A stretch of DNA of 61,523 bases, from NCBI GenBank assembly GCA_002315935.1, contig DCII01000003.1, forward strand, positions 19,361 to 80,883, in the 5' to 3' direction. Positions within the stretch are counted from its first letter, which is position 1; each line of letters starts with the position of its first letter. This document shows, piece by piece, positions 41,852-51,313 of the stretch. This DNA comes from Ruminococcaceae bacterium UBA1730 (GTDB lineage Bacteria; Bacillota; Clostridia; Oscillospirales; Acutalibacteraceae). The translations under genes and the position numbers were made by a program. Under the pieces are notes generated by a model. That model was not told where the DNA came from. It made no database searches and saw only the letters and a program-made list of their open reading frames with translations.

Positions 41852-42661
41852 TCATTCCTTGTTTTTCAGAATTCTTTCCGCATATTTTCTGCATATTTCT
41901 CTTGACTTTTCAACCGATTCGGGGTCTTTATCGAGAGCGTGACCCGAATTCTCATAGACGATAAGCTCGTTTTCAATGCCGAAGGAATTGAGCTTTTCAA
42001 TCAACTGCTCGCATTGGTTGAACGGCACAATATCATCAAGTTTTCCGTGACCGAGAATTATCGGCACAGTGTTTTCATTGACGAAGCAAATCGGCGAATA
42101 CTCAAGCAGAGCCTTTCTGCTTTCTTCGGAAGTGATGTTTTCCTTGGTGATTTTTCTGCCGACACAGTCGGAAATAACGCCGTATTTATAATCCTCAAAC
42201 TGACCGTTGATTCCAATAAGGAAATCAGGCTTCGTGAAGTCCACAGGTCCGCAGTAATCCATAATCACAGAGGGCTTTATCGGAGCTTCTTCCGAACGTG
42301 TGAAGGCATACATCATGCAGAGATGTGCCCCCGCCGAGCCACCCATAAGCATTGTCTTTTCAACATTATGACCGTTTTCGGCACACCTTTCTTTGATAAA
42401 TCCGAGAGCTTTTGTTATGTCATCAAGCAAATCGGGAATATGTATTTCCGCTGAAACATAGCGGTAATTCATTGTTGCGGTAATAAATCCGAGACTGCTC
42501 CAGAATTCAACATCCTTATCGTGGGCACTTTTATCGCAGGAGTTCCATCCGCCGCCGTGAATAATGAGAATCATTCCGTCATTTCTGCCTGCCGATTCGG
42601 GAATTGCAAGGTCAAGAATGTTTCTCTCGTGAGCACCGTATGATATATCTTTAAAAATCAT
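41852..42661 (-). CDS. Alpha/beta hydrolase (BD-FAE/esterase-like)
   Basis: 269 residues, no signal peptide. Oxyanion HGGGWN near 35, nucleophile Ser in MGGSAGAH near 112, acid Asp in HGKLDDIVP and His in ENSGHAL, a full catalytic triad in the acetyl-esterase / BD-FAE style. It could deacetylate imported oligosaccharides; this is inference from the family and nearby glycan genes. First gene of the operon, promoter 42720-42692. Confidence 0.9.
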   Translation of the reverse strand: MIFKDISYGAHERNILDLAIPESAGRNDGMILIIHGGGWNSCDKSAHDKDVEFWSSLGFITATMNYRYVSAEIHIPDLLDDITKALGFIKERCAENGHNVEKTMLMGGSAGAHLCMMYAFTRSEEAPIKPSVIMDYCGPVDFTKPDFLIGINGQFEDYKYGVISDCVGRKITKENITSEESRKALLEYSPICFVNENTVPIILGHGKLDDIVPFNQCEQLIEKLNSFGIENELIVYENSGHALDKDPESVEKSREICRKYAERILKNKE

Positions 42662-42691
42662 AAAGTCAGGTCCTTTATATGGAATAATTTA

Positions 42692-42720
42692 ATTATATAC
42701 AATTAATCAATGATTTGCAA
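42692..42720 (-). promoter_or_regulatory. Promoter for the hydrolase-phosphatase-beta-helix-lipoprotein operon
   Basis: Minus-strand TTGCAA (42720-42715), 17-bp spacer, TATAAT (42697-42692). Confidence 0.7.
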
Positions 42721-42850
42721 TAGTGTATCAGTCGAAAAATAAGCATTTGATTTTCCGCTGAAAAAGAAAAATAGAGAGCGTTATTTTTCTGCAGATTATC
42801 TTTATTCTTCCTTTGATATTCCGTATAATGTTACCAAAGGAGTTGATAAA

Positions 42851-42991
42851 ATGATAACACTTTTTCTTATTGCATTGTTCGTTATCGCAATCAAGCTTTT
42901 ATCTCTGATTTCAAAAATATGGATAAAGGTTTTTGCGTTTGCGGCCGTTATTCTTCTGATGCTGGTTTCGATATTTGCAATTATTCTTTAA
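42851..42991 (+). CDS. 46-residue small membrane protein
   Basis: A short frame, MITLFLIALFVIAIKLLSLI continuing through SKIWIKVFAF into a second hydrophobic run, so two membrane segments with a short basic turn. AAAGGAG 8 nt before the ATG is strong. A TATAAT at 42824 could be the -10; the -35 is poor. It ends 12 nt before the next gene, whose ribosome site overlaps its stop, so they form a pair. No family recognised. Confidence 0.7.
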   Translation: MITLFLIALFVIAIKLLSLISKIWIKVFAFAAVILLMLVSIFAIIL

Positions 42992-43003
42992 GGAGATTCT
43001 GAA

Positions 43004-43642
43004 TTGAAAGCAAAAAGCATAGTTATTCTCTCGGTAATTTTCGTGGTTATTATTTCGGCATTGTTGGCATTCACGCCTTCGGGACGGGCGGCAGTTCTGT
43101 TTCCGTCTGACTGTAAAAGAATCAAAAGCGAAGCAGAAGAGATTTTCTCCGATTACGGAATAACGGATGTCACTTTTTATATTGAAAAGACCAACGCCGT
43201 CAGCTCTATGACGCACGCTTATGTTCTTGTTGCTCAGCTTGATGAAAAGCCTGAATTATCAGAGCTTTATAAGATTATGCTTGAGATGAAAAAGCTTAAA
43301 ATCAAAGAATACGGAAGTGCTTCCAATCCCTATGTGATTATCAGCGAATGCCGCATCGGAAATGCAAAATATTCCATCTATGAAAATACGCTTCACGAAA
43401 CTGGATGTCAGGTTTATCCCGAAACAAAGCCTTATGTTCCCTCAACGGCAAAAGAAACCACAACTGCAAAATCTTCATCAGCGAAAAAATATTATTCATC
43501 GGGCAGCAATAAGAAATCAAATCAGAATGATGATTATTACAATGCAAAGGATTATGCAGACCCAGAGGATTTCTATTATGATTACTATGATGACTTTGAC
43601 AGCTACGAAGATGCAGAAGATTATTACAATGACTATAATTAA
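43004..43642 (+). CDS. Membrane-anchored protein with Tyr/Asp-rich tail
   Basis: 212 residues starting at TTG (AAGGAG overlapping the previous stop, 8 nt spacing). One N-terminal membrane helix (SIVILSVIFVVIISALLAF), a small folded part about 35-140, a Ser/Thr/Lys-rich linker, and a C-terminal tail of about 40 residues made almost only of D, Y, E and N (for example DFYYDYYDDFDSYEDAEDYY). The tail is highly acidic and would be outside the membrane. No known function. Confidence 0.8.
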   Translation: MKAKSIVILSVIFVVIISALLAFTPSGRAAVLFPSDCKRIKSEAEEIFSDYGITDVTFYIEKTNAVSSMTHAYVLVAQLDEKPELSELYKIMLEMKKLKIKEYGSASNPYVIISECRIGNAKYSIYENTLHETGCQVYPETKPYVPSTAKETTTAKSSSAKKYYSSGSNKKSNQNDDYYNAKDYADPEDFYYDYYDDFDSYEDAEDYYNDYN

Positions 43643-43646
43643 GAAA

Positions 43647-43873
43647 AAGGGGCTGTTGCATTCAGATGCAGAAAGCGTTTTCTTCGCCCCGAAGGCGTAT
43701 TTCTATACTCCGAGAGGGCGAAAAAGCGGTTAGAAAAGCAATCGTTTCTCTTAATAATTAATAACAAAAAGCAGTGTTTAACATTCATACAACATTTTGT
43801 TGTTTGTGAAGCACTGCTTTCTCTTATATATTGTAATTTGCTTTTCGTTCTGTGCTGAATGCGACAGCCCCTT
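43647..43873. repeat. 227-bp palindromic element between convergent genes
   Basis: AAGGGGCTGTTGCATTCAG (43647-43665) and CTGAATGCGACAGCCCCTT (43855-43873) are inverse with one wobble. Inside are further hairpins TTCGCCC/GGGCGAA and AAGCAGTG/CACTGCTT. The ends resemble a terminator stem (compare 22736-22762), so it may be a terminator hairpin whose loop received an insertion. No gene inside. Confidence 0.65.
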
Positions 43874-43879
43874 ATGAAT

Positions 43880-45532
43880 TTATCCTATCTTTTTCTCGAT
43901 CAGAGCATTGATTTCTTCTCTGACCTTTTCAATCCAGTTATTGCCCTTCGGGTTTTCCCAGATTGTTATAACGCCGTATTTTTCAACAATAGCGGCAACT
44001 TCTTCTTTGGAAGAAAGACTGCACGCCAACTGCAACGCTCTTGTATCCTGCAAAGCAAATGAAAATGCTTTCAGATGGAGTGTTTCAAAAGGATTGCCGT
44101 CAGGTCCGGGATAAACAACGAAGCAATCGCCCGCAGGAACCCAGTAATCACCGTCTGTGATAAGATACGGGTCAATCGGGCGGCACGAACCACAGCTGTT
44201 ATAGAAATTATATCCCCATTGCAGGAAGCCTTTTATATCATATTTCCAGAACTGGAAGCCGATAACCCTTGCTCTTTCCATTGACATTGCAATAAGTCTG
44301 TTTGAAACGCCTTTTCTTGTTCCGCAGCAGTAGTAAGTCCACAAATCGGGAATATCCGCTTCAAGGAAGGGAGCGAGGTCTGCGCTGTTTGGAATCGGGC
44401 ATTCAACAACGCCCTTTTCATAAAGTCCGAAATGCGACATTGCATCCATAACTCTGTAACCTTCGAGAAGGTCGGCTATCTGCTCTCTTGCGGCTTTATA
44501 GTCTGCCGCCTGTTCCTCGTTGGGTTCATCCGAAATATGGAACATTATTCTGTCATCAACGCCGAGTGACTTGCATTCGGCAATAAGAGCTTTGAGGAAC
44601 GCTCTTAAAAATCCGCAGTATTCGGCAGACCTTGAATCGGTTTCCCATCCGAAAAGGAGCTTATATTCGCCGTCTTCATCCCTGCCCATAATCTTCGGAG
44701 CGTGAACTGCTCCCCACTGCGAATAAAGATGTGAAATTTCAAGATATTCAACGCCGCATTCAAGGCACATTTTTACCCATCTGTCAAATTTCTCAAAGCC
44801 GAAGCTCCAACCGTCAGCGTTTTTTTCAACATCAACAAGCTGAATTGTTCTTCTCTCGTGACCCATTGCGGTATCAAGAGGAGGTGTGAAAACCGGAGTG
44901 AGAATTGTGTTTATTCCGTTCGTAACTGCGGTACGGATAAACTTTTCGATATATTCCCAATGCTTCTCACTGAAGGTTTCGAGATTATAATAATTTGCAA
45001 TGCAGTCACAATGGAACCAGTTAGTATATTTCATTGTCTGCTTCGGAAGAACGGCATTGACGCAATGGAATGTTACACTTACTCTCGCAGCTTCATTTTC
45101 GCCTTCCGTGAGAATAAAGGTCATGGGATAATCACCGGCAGGATATGATGAAGGAAGCTTAACAGAAACAAAAAGAGTTTTCAGAACATTATATGTCGGA
45201 AAAACATGATTGAAGCAATCAAGTGGTGAAAGAAGGTCGGGATAAAATCCTGCTTCTCTGCGAAGATAATCCTCATCATCGGTTATTCTGCACGGGTATC
45301 TGACAGGAACCTGCTCAACCTGCCTGATGTTGATATATTCCGCAATCTGAGAATCAACCTTTATTGAGCAGTTCATCCTCGGATAATTTTCGGGATTATC
45401 GCTTGTGTATGCAAGCTGAAAAGCACATTCCTCCTCTTTAAGTCCGCTGATATGGTCTATAATCGTCTTTGATGAAATTTCTTCATCCATGAAGCATTTT
45501 TCCATCATGGTTATCGGCTGAAAAGTTATCAT
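43880..45532 (-). CDS. DUF4091 glycoside-hydrolase-like protein
   Basis: 550 residues, no signal peptide. N-terminal beta-rich part to about 160 (VSVKLPSSYPAGDYPMTFIL), then a TIM-barrel-like part with the DUF4091 C-terminal block: FHISDEPNEEQAADY near 335, YRVMDAMSHFG, LWTYYCCGTRKG, IGFQFWKYDIKGFLQWGYNF. DUF4091 proteins sit in carbohydrate-use loci and are thought to be glycosidases; the Glu in SDEPNEE is a natural catalytic candidate. Single gene, promoter 45590-45562. Confidence 0.85.
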   Translation of the reverse strand: MITFQPITMMEKCFMDEEISSKTIIDHISGLKEEECAFQLAYTSDNPENYPRMNCSIKVDSQIAEYINIRQVEQVPVRYPCRITDDEDYLRREAGFYPDLLSPLDCFNHVFPTYNVLKTLFVSVKLPSSYPAGDYPMTFILTEGENEAARVSVTFHCVNAVLPKQTMKYTNWFHCDCIANYYNLETFSEKHWEYIEKFIRTAVTNGINTILTPVFTPPLDTAMGHERRTIQLVDVEKNADGWSFGFEKFDRWVKMCLECGVEYLEISHLYSQWGAVHAPKIMGRDEDGEYKLLFGWETDSRSAEYCGFLRAFLKALIAECKSLGVDDRIMFHISDEPNEEQAADYKAAREQIADLLEGYRVMDAMSHFGLYEKGVVECPIPNSADLAPFLEADIPDLWTYYCCGTRKGVSNRLIAMSMERARVIGFQFWKYDIKGFLQWGYNFYNSCGSCRPIDPYLITDGDYWVPAGDCFVVYPGPDGNPFETLHLKAFSFALQDTRALQLACSLSSKEEVAAIVEKYGVITIWENPKGNNWIEKVREEINALIEKKIG

Positions 45533-45561
45533 AATAACACCCTTTCGGTATTTATATTAAC

Positions 45562-45590
45562 ACTATATCATATCAATTTCTTTATTTCAA
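45562..45590 (-). promoter_or_regulatory. Promoter for the DUF4091 gene
   Basis: Minus-strand TTGAAA (45590-45585), 17-bp spacer, TATAGT (45567-45562). Confidence 0.6.
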
Positions 45591-45602
45591 TAACAGTTTT
45601 AT

Positions 45603-45631
45603 TTGATTAATGATATTATATATGATATAAT
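45603..45631 (+). promoter_or_regulatory. Promoter for purine nucleoside phosphorylase
   Basis: TTGATT, 17-bp spacer, TATAAT, 23 nt before the ATG. Confidence 0.75.
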
Positions 45632-45654
45632 TCAGAAAAAGTGAGGTGTTCTGA

Positions 45655-46476
45655 ATGGACATATATAAGAGAGCGGAAACAGCCGCTGAATTCATTAAAA
45701 CTAAAATAGCCGATATTCCCGACACGGCAATTGTTCTCGGAAGCGGTCTCGGAGCCTTCGGAGACTCAATAGAGCCGGAAACCGAAATTCCTTATTGTGA
45801 TATTCCGTCATTCCCTGCCGTAACGGTTGCAGGTCACAGCGGTATGCTCGTATGCGGAAAAGCCTCAGGCAAAAGAATAATCGCAATGAAGGGAAGATTT
45901 CACGCATACGAAGGTCACACGATAGATGATGTTACTCTTTATGTCAGAGTGTTCAGGCTTCTCGGGATAAAAAATCTAATTCTCACCAATGCCGCAGGAG
46001 CAATCAACACTTCATTCAGACCCGGTGACCTCATGCTGATAACAGACCACCTTTCATTCTTCTGCGATTCGCCGCTTTTCGGAAAGAATGACGAAAGATT
46101 CGGCTCACGCTTTCCGGCCATGGGAGAGGCGTATGATAAAGAACTTCAGAGCATTGCCGTTGAAGCCGCAAAAAACTGTGAACTCACTCTTCGGCAGGGA
46201 GTTTATGCTTATTCAAAAGGTCCGATGTATGAAACTCCTGCCGAAATCAGGGCACTTCGCATTCTCGGAGCAGATGCCTGCGGAATGTCAACCGTTCCCG
46301 AGGTTATCGTTGCGGTTCACTGCGGAATAAAGGTGCTCGGTCTTTCGTGCCTTACCAACATGGCGGCAGGAATTCTTGACAAACCGCTTTGCCACGAGGA
46401 GGTTATCGAAACAGGAAAAGCATCGGAGCAAAAATTTAAAAACCTGATGAATAAAATCTGCGAAAAGCTCATATAA
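45655..46476 (+). CDS. punA: Purine nucleoside phosphorylase (trimeric, PNP-I type)
   Basis: Cleaves guanosine, inosine and deoxy forms with phosphate to base and (deoxy)ribose-1-phosphate for salvage. 273 residues. VLGSGLGAFGDSI with the phosphate-binding Ser, VAGHSGMLVCG, MKGRFHAYEG, LTNAAGAINTSFRPGDLMLI and the purine-binding MSTVPEVIVA with the nearby Asn in SCLTNMAAG. This is the low-molecular-mass trimeric class, as opposed to hexameric DeoD. GAGGTG ribosome site. Single-gene unit between promoter and terminator. Confidence 0.96.
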   Translation: MDIYKRAETAAEFIKTKIADIPDTAIVLGSGLGAFGDSIEPETEIPYCDIPSFPAVTVAGHSGMLVCGKASGKRIIAMKGRFHAYEGHTIDDVTLYVRVFRLLGIKNLILTNAAGAINTSFRPGDLMLITDHLSFFCDSPLFGKNDERFGSRFPAMGEAYDKELQSIAVEAAKNCELTLRQGVYAYSKGPMYETPAEIRALRILGADACGMSTVPEVIVAVHCGIKVLGLSCLTNMAAGILDKPLCHEEVIETGKASEQKFKNLMNKICEKLI

Positions 46477-46495
46477 ATTCAGAAGTCAAAACATT

Positions 46496-46524
46496 AAACG
46501 GTCTGCCGAAACAGACCGTTTTTT
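46496..46524. terminator. Terminator after PNP, near the end of fkp
   Basis: Stem AAACGGTCTG (46496-46505) / CAGACCGTTT (46512-46521), loop CCGAAA, then T run. May serve both convergent genes. Confidence 0.88.
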
Positions 46525-46526
46525 GA

Positions 46527-49460
46527 TTAATATACTATTCTGCAATCCCAGACATCAACATCAAAGTCCTGGAAGACCTCCTTGAGCCTTTCATGGACTT
46601 TTTCCTTTGTAACACCCTTTTTAAGGATTACCTGGAAGAATCCGCCGCCGCCTGCACCGGAAATAAATCTTCCGTCAATCAGGTCATCTATTGTCAACAA
46701 AATCTGCTCAAGAAGAGTATTGGTTGTGCCCTCATCTATCTTTTTGCTCAATTCCCAATGATAATCAAGAAGTCTTGCAAATTCATCAATATCGCCCTTG
46801 ATAAGAGCAACCTTCATCTGCCTTGCAACCTTCTGAATTTCCTTATGAGCAAAAACGCTATCCGCTTCGTTGCCGACATATCTTCCGACAACATCACGCA
46901 GAAGATTTCTCGCAAGTCTTCTCTGACCTGTATATATAAGGCAGAAACGCTCATCAAGCTCCTTTTGGGCTTCTTCACTTATTTCAATGTGTTCAACATC
47001 AACAACCTGATTTATTCCCGGATAGCTCGTGATGAATTTTATGCCGTTGGTAACTCCGCCAACCTGATCCTGCCAGCCGCCGCCAGTGGACATAATCTGC
47101 TCCATGGCAAGCACATGGCTGTATAAATCATCCTCGTAATAGTTCATTCCCATGAATTCAAACACAGCTTTAACGCACGCCGCCGAAAGAATCGAGGATG
47201 TGCCCAGACCGCTTCCCTTAGGAACATTTGTAACCTCGCTGTGCATCTCAAATCCACCGCCGAGACGGCTGAGAATTTCATCGAGATTACCGCCGCTTTT
47301 AGGAATAATTCCCGTTGCAAGAAGGCAAGCCTTCTGCAAGGCAAACGAATCAAAGGGATTTCCCGTATCCTGAAGCGGTTCAATGGCTTCGAATTCCCCG
47401 TGAACATCCATGTCACGGCTGTCAAAAACAATTTTATGCTCCTTGATTTTAACCATTGTAACCTCAACGGGAAGCTCTCCGTTAAGGCTTATCGCCGCAT
47501 TCAGAACCGTTCCGCCCTGCTCAAGGCAATGAGGCGGAGTGTCGGTCCAGCCGCCACCCCAGTTAACACGAAGAGGAAGCCTTACAACGGTTTTATCATT
47601 TGCGATTACCGCTTTATCATTATATTCAAGATTATAAAGAGTTGCTTTCAGGATGGTATCGGAAATTGTTTTGAAGCAATTTGCCTGATAGCTTTCATCG
47701 CCGAGAGCAATTCCGAGATACCAGTATAAACGGATTACCTTCGAAAAATCCTCAGGATTATTCATATCAAGCTGTGCAATGCTTCTTGCAAGCCAAGCTT
47801 CCTGGATTTTCGTCAGTTTATTACTCCGAAGAATGCTTTTTGCCTCCGTTGCAGATCTGCCTTCGTCAATCAGCTTTGAAAGCTCATCCATGAGAACTAT
47901 TTCTTCCATTCTTCTTGACCAGTCGATTATTGCCTGCGGGTCGGCATCATTGAAGCCCGAACAGAGCGATTTTTTATCGGCTTTTTTCCATGAATCGAAA
48001 TCTCCGCCGTCACCCATGACAAGCTTATAAACATTCAGCGAAGCCGCAACCGCTTCAACGATATTGTCGCATTCGGGATAAATTTCAGCATTCCAGAGAT
48101 TAGGAGAATCAGAAAGACCCGTTTCGGAAAGCTTTTTCCCGAAAAGGACATCCTCCTTCGGGTTATCATTGACTCCGTATATTCGGCAGACGAATTTTCC
48201 GTTCATCTGCTTTAATCCGTGCATAACAACATTATCGGGAATTATTTCGTTATGAATATCAATATATGAAAGAAGGCAGTTGCTTCCGATTCTTGCCTTG
48301 CTGTGAACATAGCTGACCTCAAGATAGCAGTTTTCGCCTATTCTTGCTCCATCGCTCAGAACAGAATTATAGCCTGCTGTTTCGCCCTTTATCGAAGCGT
48401 TGATTTTATTGGTCCAGCCTATTGATTCATATTCGGCATATCCCTTGTTCATTAGAGACATAACCTCTCTCGTTGTGCCGAAATGAACGAATTTTGCAGG
48501 AGCAAGGTTAAGAAGCTTTAACCTATACGGACTTAAAATATCCCAAATTATCCTTCGTGCCTCGGTAAGCTCATCGCAGAATTCTCCCTCGGGCTTTTCG
48601 CAATAGAAATCCTCAAGCGTTGAATCCGTTGCAAGCGGATAAAGGAAATCACCGTAAAGCGAAAGTCTTGTTTTTGTGTTTATATATTTATTAACACCGG
48701 CATCATCGGCAACAAGCTCATATAAATCCTCAAGCATATCAGAGGGAAAAATAATTGCACCCGTATCAATTGAGCAATTGTTTCTTTCGTCAACCGCTCC
48801 GAGACTTCTGAGAGTTTCAACGCTCTGTTTATGGAGAAATCTCCTTACATAGCCATCTTCCCCACGCAGGAAAACACCATGGTCCTTTCCGGTTTCAACA
48901 TCCTCCTTGAACGAAACAGCCGCCGCACAATGACCGCCGAAATCAATCTGCAAGGGATTGAACATCAGCATAACATCGCCTGAAAGCAGAAGCATACCCT
49001 CACGCATTCTTGAAGGAATTGACGAAATGCTTATCATGAATTCATCAAAGAGAGTTGACGGTTTGCCGTTTGGCAGAAGCCTCGGAACAGGTGAAAAAAG
49101 CTTTCCGAGAGCTGAATAATTCGGAGTTCTTTTGCCGTCTCCGCCGCTGTGGAGGCAGGCTACACGAAGTCCCTTGAATGAGCCGTATTTTTCTTTGACA
49201 TATTTAATAACGCTCAATGTTGCTCCGCCGGAGCCGACTCTTTCGCCGTTTCTGTCGGGTATAACAACAAATTCCGTATTTGATGGCAGTTCCCTTACCT
49301 CAAGCTGGGCACGGAAGGTCTCTGCCTGATGCTCATTTGATGCGGTCAGAGCAATAACATTAAAATGAGGAAAAGACGAATTGCTGAGAGTTCTCTCATA
49401 ATCTTCTTCGGAATCCTTCATGGATTGCTTGAGAAAAAGAGAGGCAAGATTATCGGTCAT
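46527..49460 (-). CDS. fkp: Bifunctional L-fucokinase / fucose-1-phosphate guanylyltransferase (Fkp-like)
   Basis: Makes GDP-L-fucose from free fucose, ATP and GTP in two steps. 977 residues, as in Bacteroides Fkp. The nucleotidyltransferase half carries GERVGSGGATLSVIKYV near 73 and a left-handed helix region near 370-430; the C-terminal GHMP kinase half has RVNWGGGWTDTPPH near 620 and the ATP loop PKGSGLGTSSILSA near 747. ATG 49460 is 10 nt after AAGGAG; the GTG at 49469 abuts that site. Last gene of the polysaccharide operon, so fucose is probably a component. A related sugar such as a heptose cannot be excluded. Confidence 0.88.
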   Translation of the reverse strand: MTDNLASLFLKQSMKDSEEDYERTLSNSSFPHFNVIALTASNEHQAETFRAQLEVRELPSNTEFVVIPDRNGERVGSGGATLSVIKYVKEKYGSFKGLRVACLHSGGDGKRTPNYSALGKLFSPVPRLLPNGKPSTLFDEFMISISSIPSRMREGMLLLSGDVMLMFNPLQIDFGGHCAAAVSFKEDVETGKDHGVFLRGEDGYVRRFLHKQSVETLRSLGAVDERNNCSIDTGAIIFPSDMLEDLYELVADDAGVNKYINTKTRLSLYGDFLYPLATDSTLEDFYCEKPEGEFCDELTEARRIIWDILSPYRLKLLNLAPAKFVHFGTTREVMSLMNKGYAEYESIGWTNKINASIKGETAGYNSVLSDGARIGENCYLEVSYVHSKARIGSNCLLSYIDIHNEIIPDNVVMHGLKQMNGKFVCRIYGVNDNPKEDVLFGKKLSETGLSDSPNLWNAEIYPECDNIVEAVAASLNVYKLVMGDGGDFDSWKKADKKSLCSGFNDADPQAIIDWSRRMEEIVLMDELSKLIDEGRSATEAKSILRSNKLTKIQEAWLARSIAQLDMNNPEDFSKVIRLYWYLGIALGDESYQANCFKTISDTILKATLYNLEYNDKAVIANDKTVVRLPLRVNWGGGWTDTPPHCLEQGGTVLNAAISLNGELPVEVTMVKIKEHKIVFDSRDMDVHGEFEAIEPLQDTGNPFDSFALQKACLLATGIIPKSGGNLDEILSRLGGGFEMHSEVTNVPKGSGLGTSSILSAACVKAVFEFMGMNYYEDDLYSHVLAMEQIMSTGGGWQDQVGGVTNGIKFITSYPGINQVVDVEHIEISEEAQKELDERFCLIYTGQRRLARNLLRDVVGRYVGNEADSVFAHKEIQKVARQMKVALIKGDIDEFARLLDYHWELSKKIDEGTTNTLLEQILLTIDDLIDGRFISGAGGGGFFQVILKKGVTKEKVHERLKEVFQDFDVDVWDCRIVY

Positions 49461-49478
49461 TTTCTTCACGCTCCTTTG

Positions 49479-50690
49479 TTAGTTTTCAATCTGTTTTATA
49501 TTTCTTTTTTGTATAATAATTATGGTTATCAGCTTAGTTACGGCCGCCGCAAGATTTCCGATACAGAAGCCCATCAGATTATAATAATGAAGAAGAACGA
49601 AGCTGAATAAAAGATATGAAACGGCATAAACCGCATTAATCGTTATCTGTTTTTTGGAGGCACAGAATCTGATTATTATCACATTATATATATGGGTCAC
49701 AAGATTGATAATGCTTGTCAGTGCCACAACGGGAACATATTTCATTGAGCGGTCTGCCCATGCAGGATAAAGAAATTTCAGCATCGGAATGCTCATGATA
49801 CAGCATCCCGAATAGCAGACAATCAATGCGGCAATTCCGAAAAAAACGATTTTAGGGGTTATCTTAAAATTGATTTTGTTTTCCTTGACTATGTAACTGA
49901 GAAAAAAGCTCGTTAACGGAGTTGAAAGAAGCATTATCATTTTTCCCATAACTTCCGCAGAAGAAAGAATTGAAACAGAAGAGCCGTCAAGAAGAGGATA
50001 AAGAAGAAGTCTGTCTCCGTAGGAAACGATATATGACAGCAGACTCGCTCCTGCCAGAACAAAATATCTTTTGACGGTTCCATAGAATAAAGGTGTTTTT
50101 TTCAGTGGTTCCCTGTAATAATCGGTATGCGTCAGGTCATATATTTCGCAAACGCCATATGCGATAATATAAACTATCTGCCAGCAAGGGAACACATACC
50201 AGAAAACCAGAATTCCTATGATATATCCTGTGCAGAGTGCAATATTGCTGAAAAGTATTTTGGTGTAGTTCAATTCAACCCTGTATTGAACCGAGATATA
50301 ATTCTGCATAAAAAACAGAATGCTTAATATTGAACACAGAAAAATATCCCTGAATTTTACACCATTGCCGATATAAAGGCTTGCTCCGACCGACATTACA
50401 AACACAACCAAGGTTATCATCGCAATAACTATGATGTTATAATCACCGACAGCATTTTCCTTTTCATATTTTTCGTTCTGAAGAAGCCTTGTCTGAACCA
50501 GTATGCCTGCGGTTATGTTGACGCTGAAATACATAAGAGCGATTATTGTCAGGAATAAACCGTTCTGCTCTTCTCCGAGTTTTTTTGCTATAACCGGCTG
50601 AACAAGGAGCTGAATCAAAGCTACCGGTGCGGCATATGCCACAATATTTTTCATGAAATCAGCAATTATATCTTTAAACCTTTTTTTCAA
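49479..50690 (-). CDS. Polysaccharide flippase, Wzx/MATE-like
   Basis: 403 residues with about twelve hydrophobic segments; begins with a basic amphipathic stretch (KKRFKDIIADFMKNIVAYAA), as Wzx proteins do. Expected to move lipid-linked repeat units across the membrane. TTG 50690 is preferred because AAGGTG lies 6 nt upstream; GTG 50699 would overlap that site. Position between acetyltransferase and fkp in the surface polysaccharide operon supports the role. Confidence 0.85.
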   Translation of the reverse strand: MKKRFKDIIADFMKNIVAYAAPVALIQLLVQPVIAKKLGEEQNGLFLTIIALMYFSVNITAGILVQTRLLQNEKYEKENAVGDYNIIVIAMITLVVFVMSVGASLYIGNGVKFRDIFLCSILSILFFMQNYISVQYRVELNYTKILFSNIALCTGYIIGILVFWYVFPCWQIVYIIAYGVCEIYDLTHTDYYREPLKKTPLFYGTVKRYFVLAGASLLSYIVSYGDRLLLYPLLDGSSVSILSSAEVMGKMIMLLSTPLTSFFLSYIVKENKINFKITPKIVFFGIAALIVCYSGCCIMSIPMLKFLYPAWADRSMKYVPVVALTSIINLVTHIYNVIIIRFCASKKQITINAVYAVSYLLFSFVLLHYYNLMGFCIGNLAAAVTKLITIIIIQKRNIKQIEN

Positions 50691-50710
50691 CTTTTTCACC
50701 TTTTAACAGA

Positions 50711-51313
50711 TCAATTATCAATATTTTTTATGTGCTTAGCCGGATTTCCTGCCCAGATTTCATTATCGGGCACGGATTTTGTTACAACCGAGCCGGCACC
50801 GATAACGCTGTGATTACCTATTGAAACGCCCTTGAGAATTATGCTTCCTGCACCGATAAACGCTCCCTCTTTTATTATAACGGGCTTTGATACAATATTC
50901 TTATCGCCATTCAGAACTCTGTCTTCATAGCTGATTGAATGGAAATCGTTATCATAAATTGTCACTCCGTTTCCAAGCATAACATTATCCTCAATTTCAA
51001 TTGAAGACAGGCTGAAAACAGTAACATTTGCCATTCCGACATTATTGCCGATTTTTATTTTTCCGTTTCCTTTGGAAATAATCGAAGTCATAACTCCGCC
51101 CGCACCAACCGGATTCATTTTTGGTCCCGAAGAAATAATAACATTTCTGCCCATGGATATGTTATGCGGTTTTGTTGAAGAAACCGTTAAAAAGCCTCTT
51201 GTTCTCGGAAACCTTTCATAATCAACGGAATTCAGCGAAAACCTTATCCGATTGACAACGGTACAAACGGAAAACAGAAATATTTTTTTAATAATGGAAA
51301 TCGCTTTTTTCAT
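50711..51313 (-). CDS. Hexapeptide-repeat O-acetyltransferase
   Basis: 200 residues. Left-handed beta-helix built from hexapeptide repeats (IGNNVGMANVTVFSLSSIEI; IGAGSIILKGVSIGNHSVIG), with the family active His in YDNDFHSISYE and the closing DNEIWAGNPAKHI. Acetylates a sugar of the surface polysaccharide, or works as a WbbJ/maltose-acetyltransferase relative. ATG 51313 has GGAGG and overlaps the previous stop (ATGA). Confidence 0.9.
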   Translation of the reverse strand: MKKAISIIKKIFLFSVCTVVNRIRFSLNSVDYERFPRTRGFLTVSSTKPHNISMGRNVIISSGPKMNPVGAGGVMTSIISKGNGKIKIGNNVGMANVTVFSLSSIEIEDNVMLGNGVTIYDNDFHSISYEDRVLNGDKNIVSKPVIIKEGAFIGAGSIILKGVSIGNHSVIGAGSVVTKSVPDNEIWAGNPAKHIKNIDN

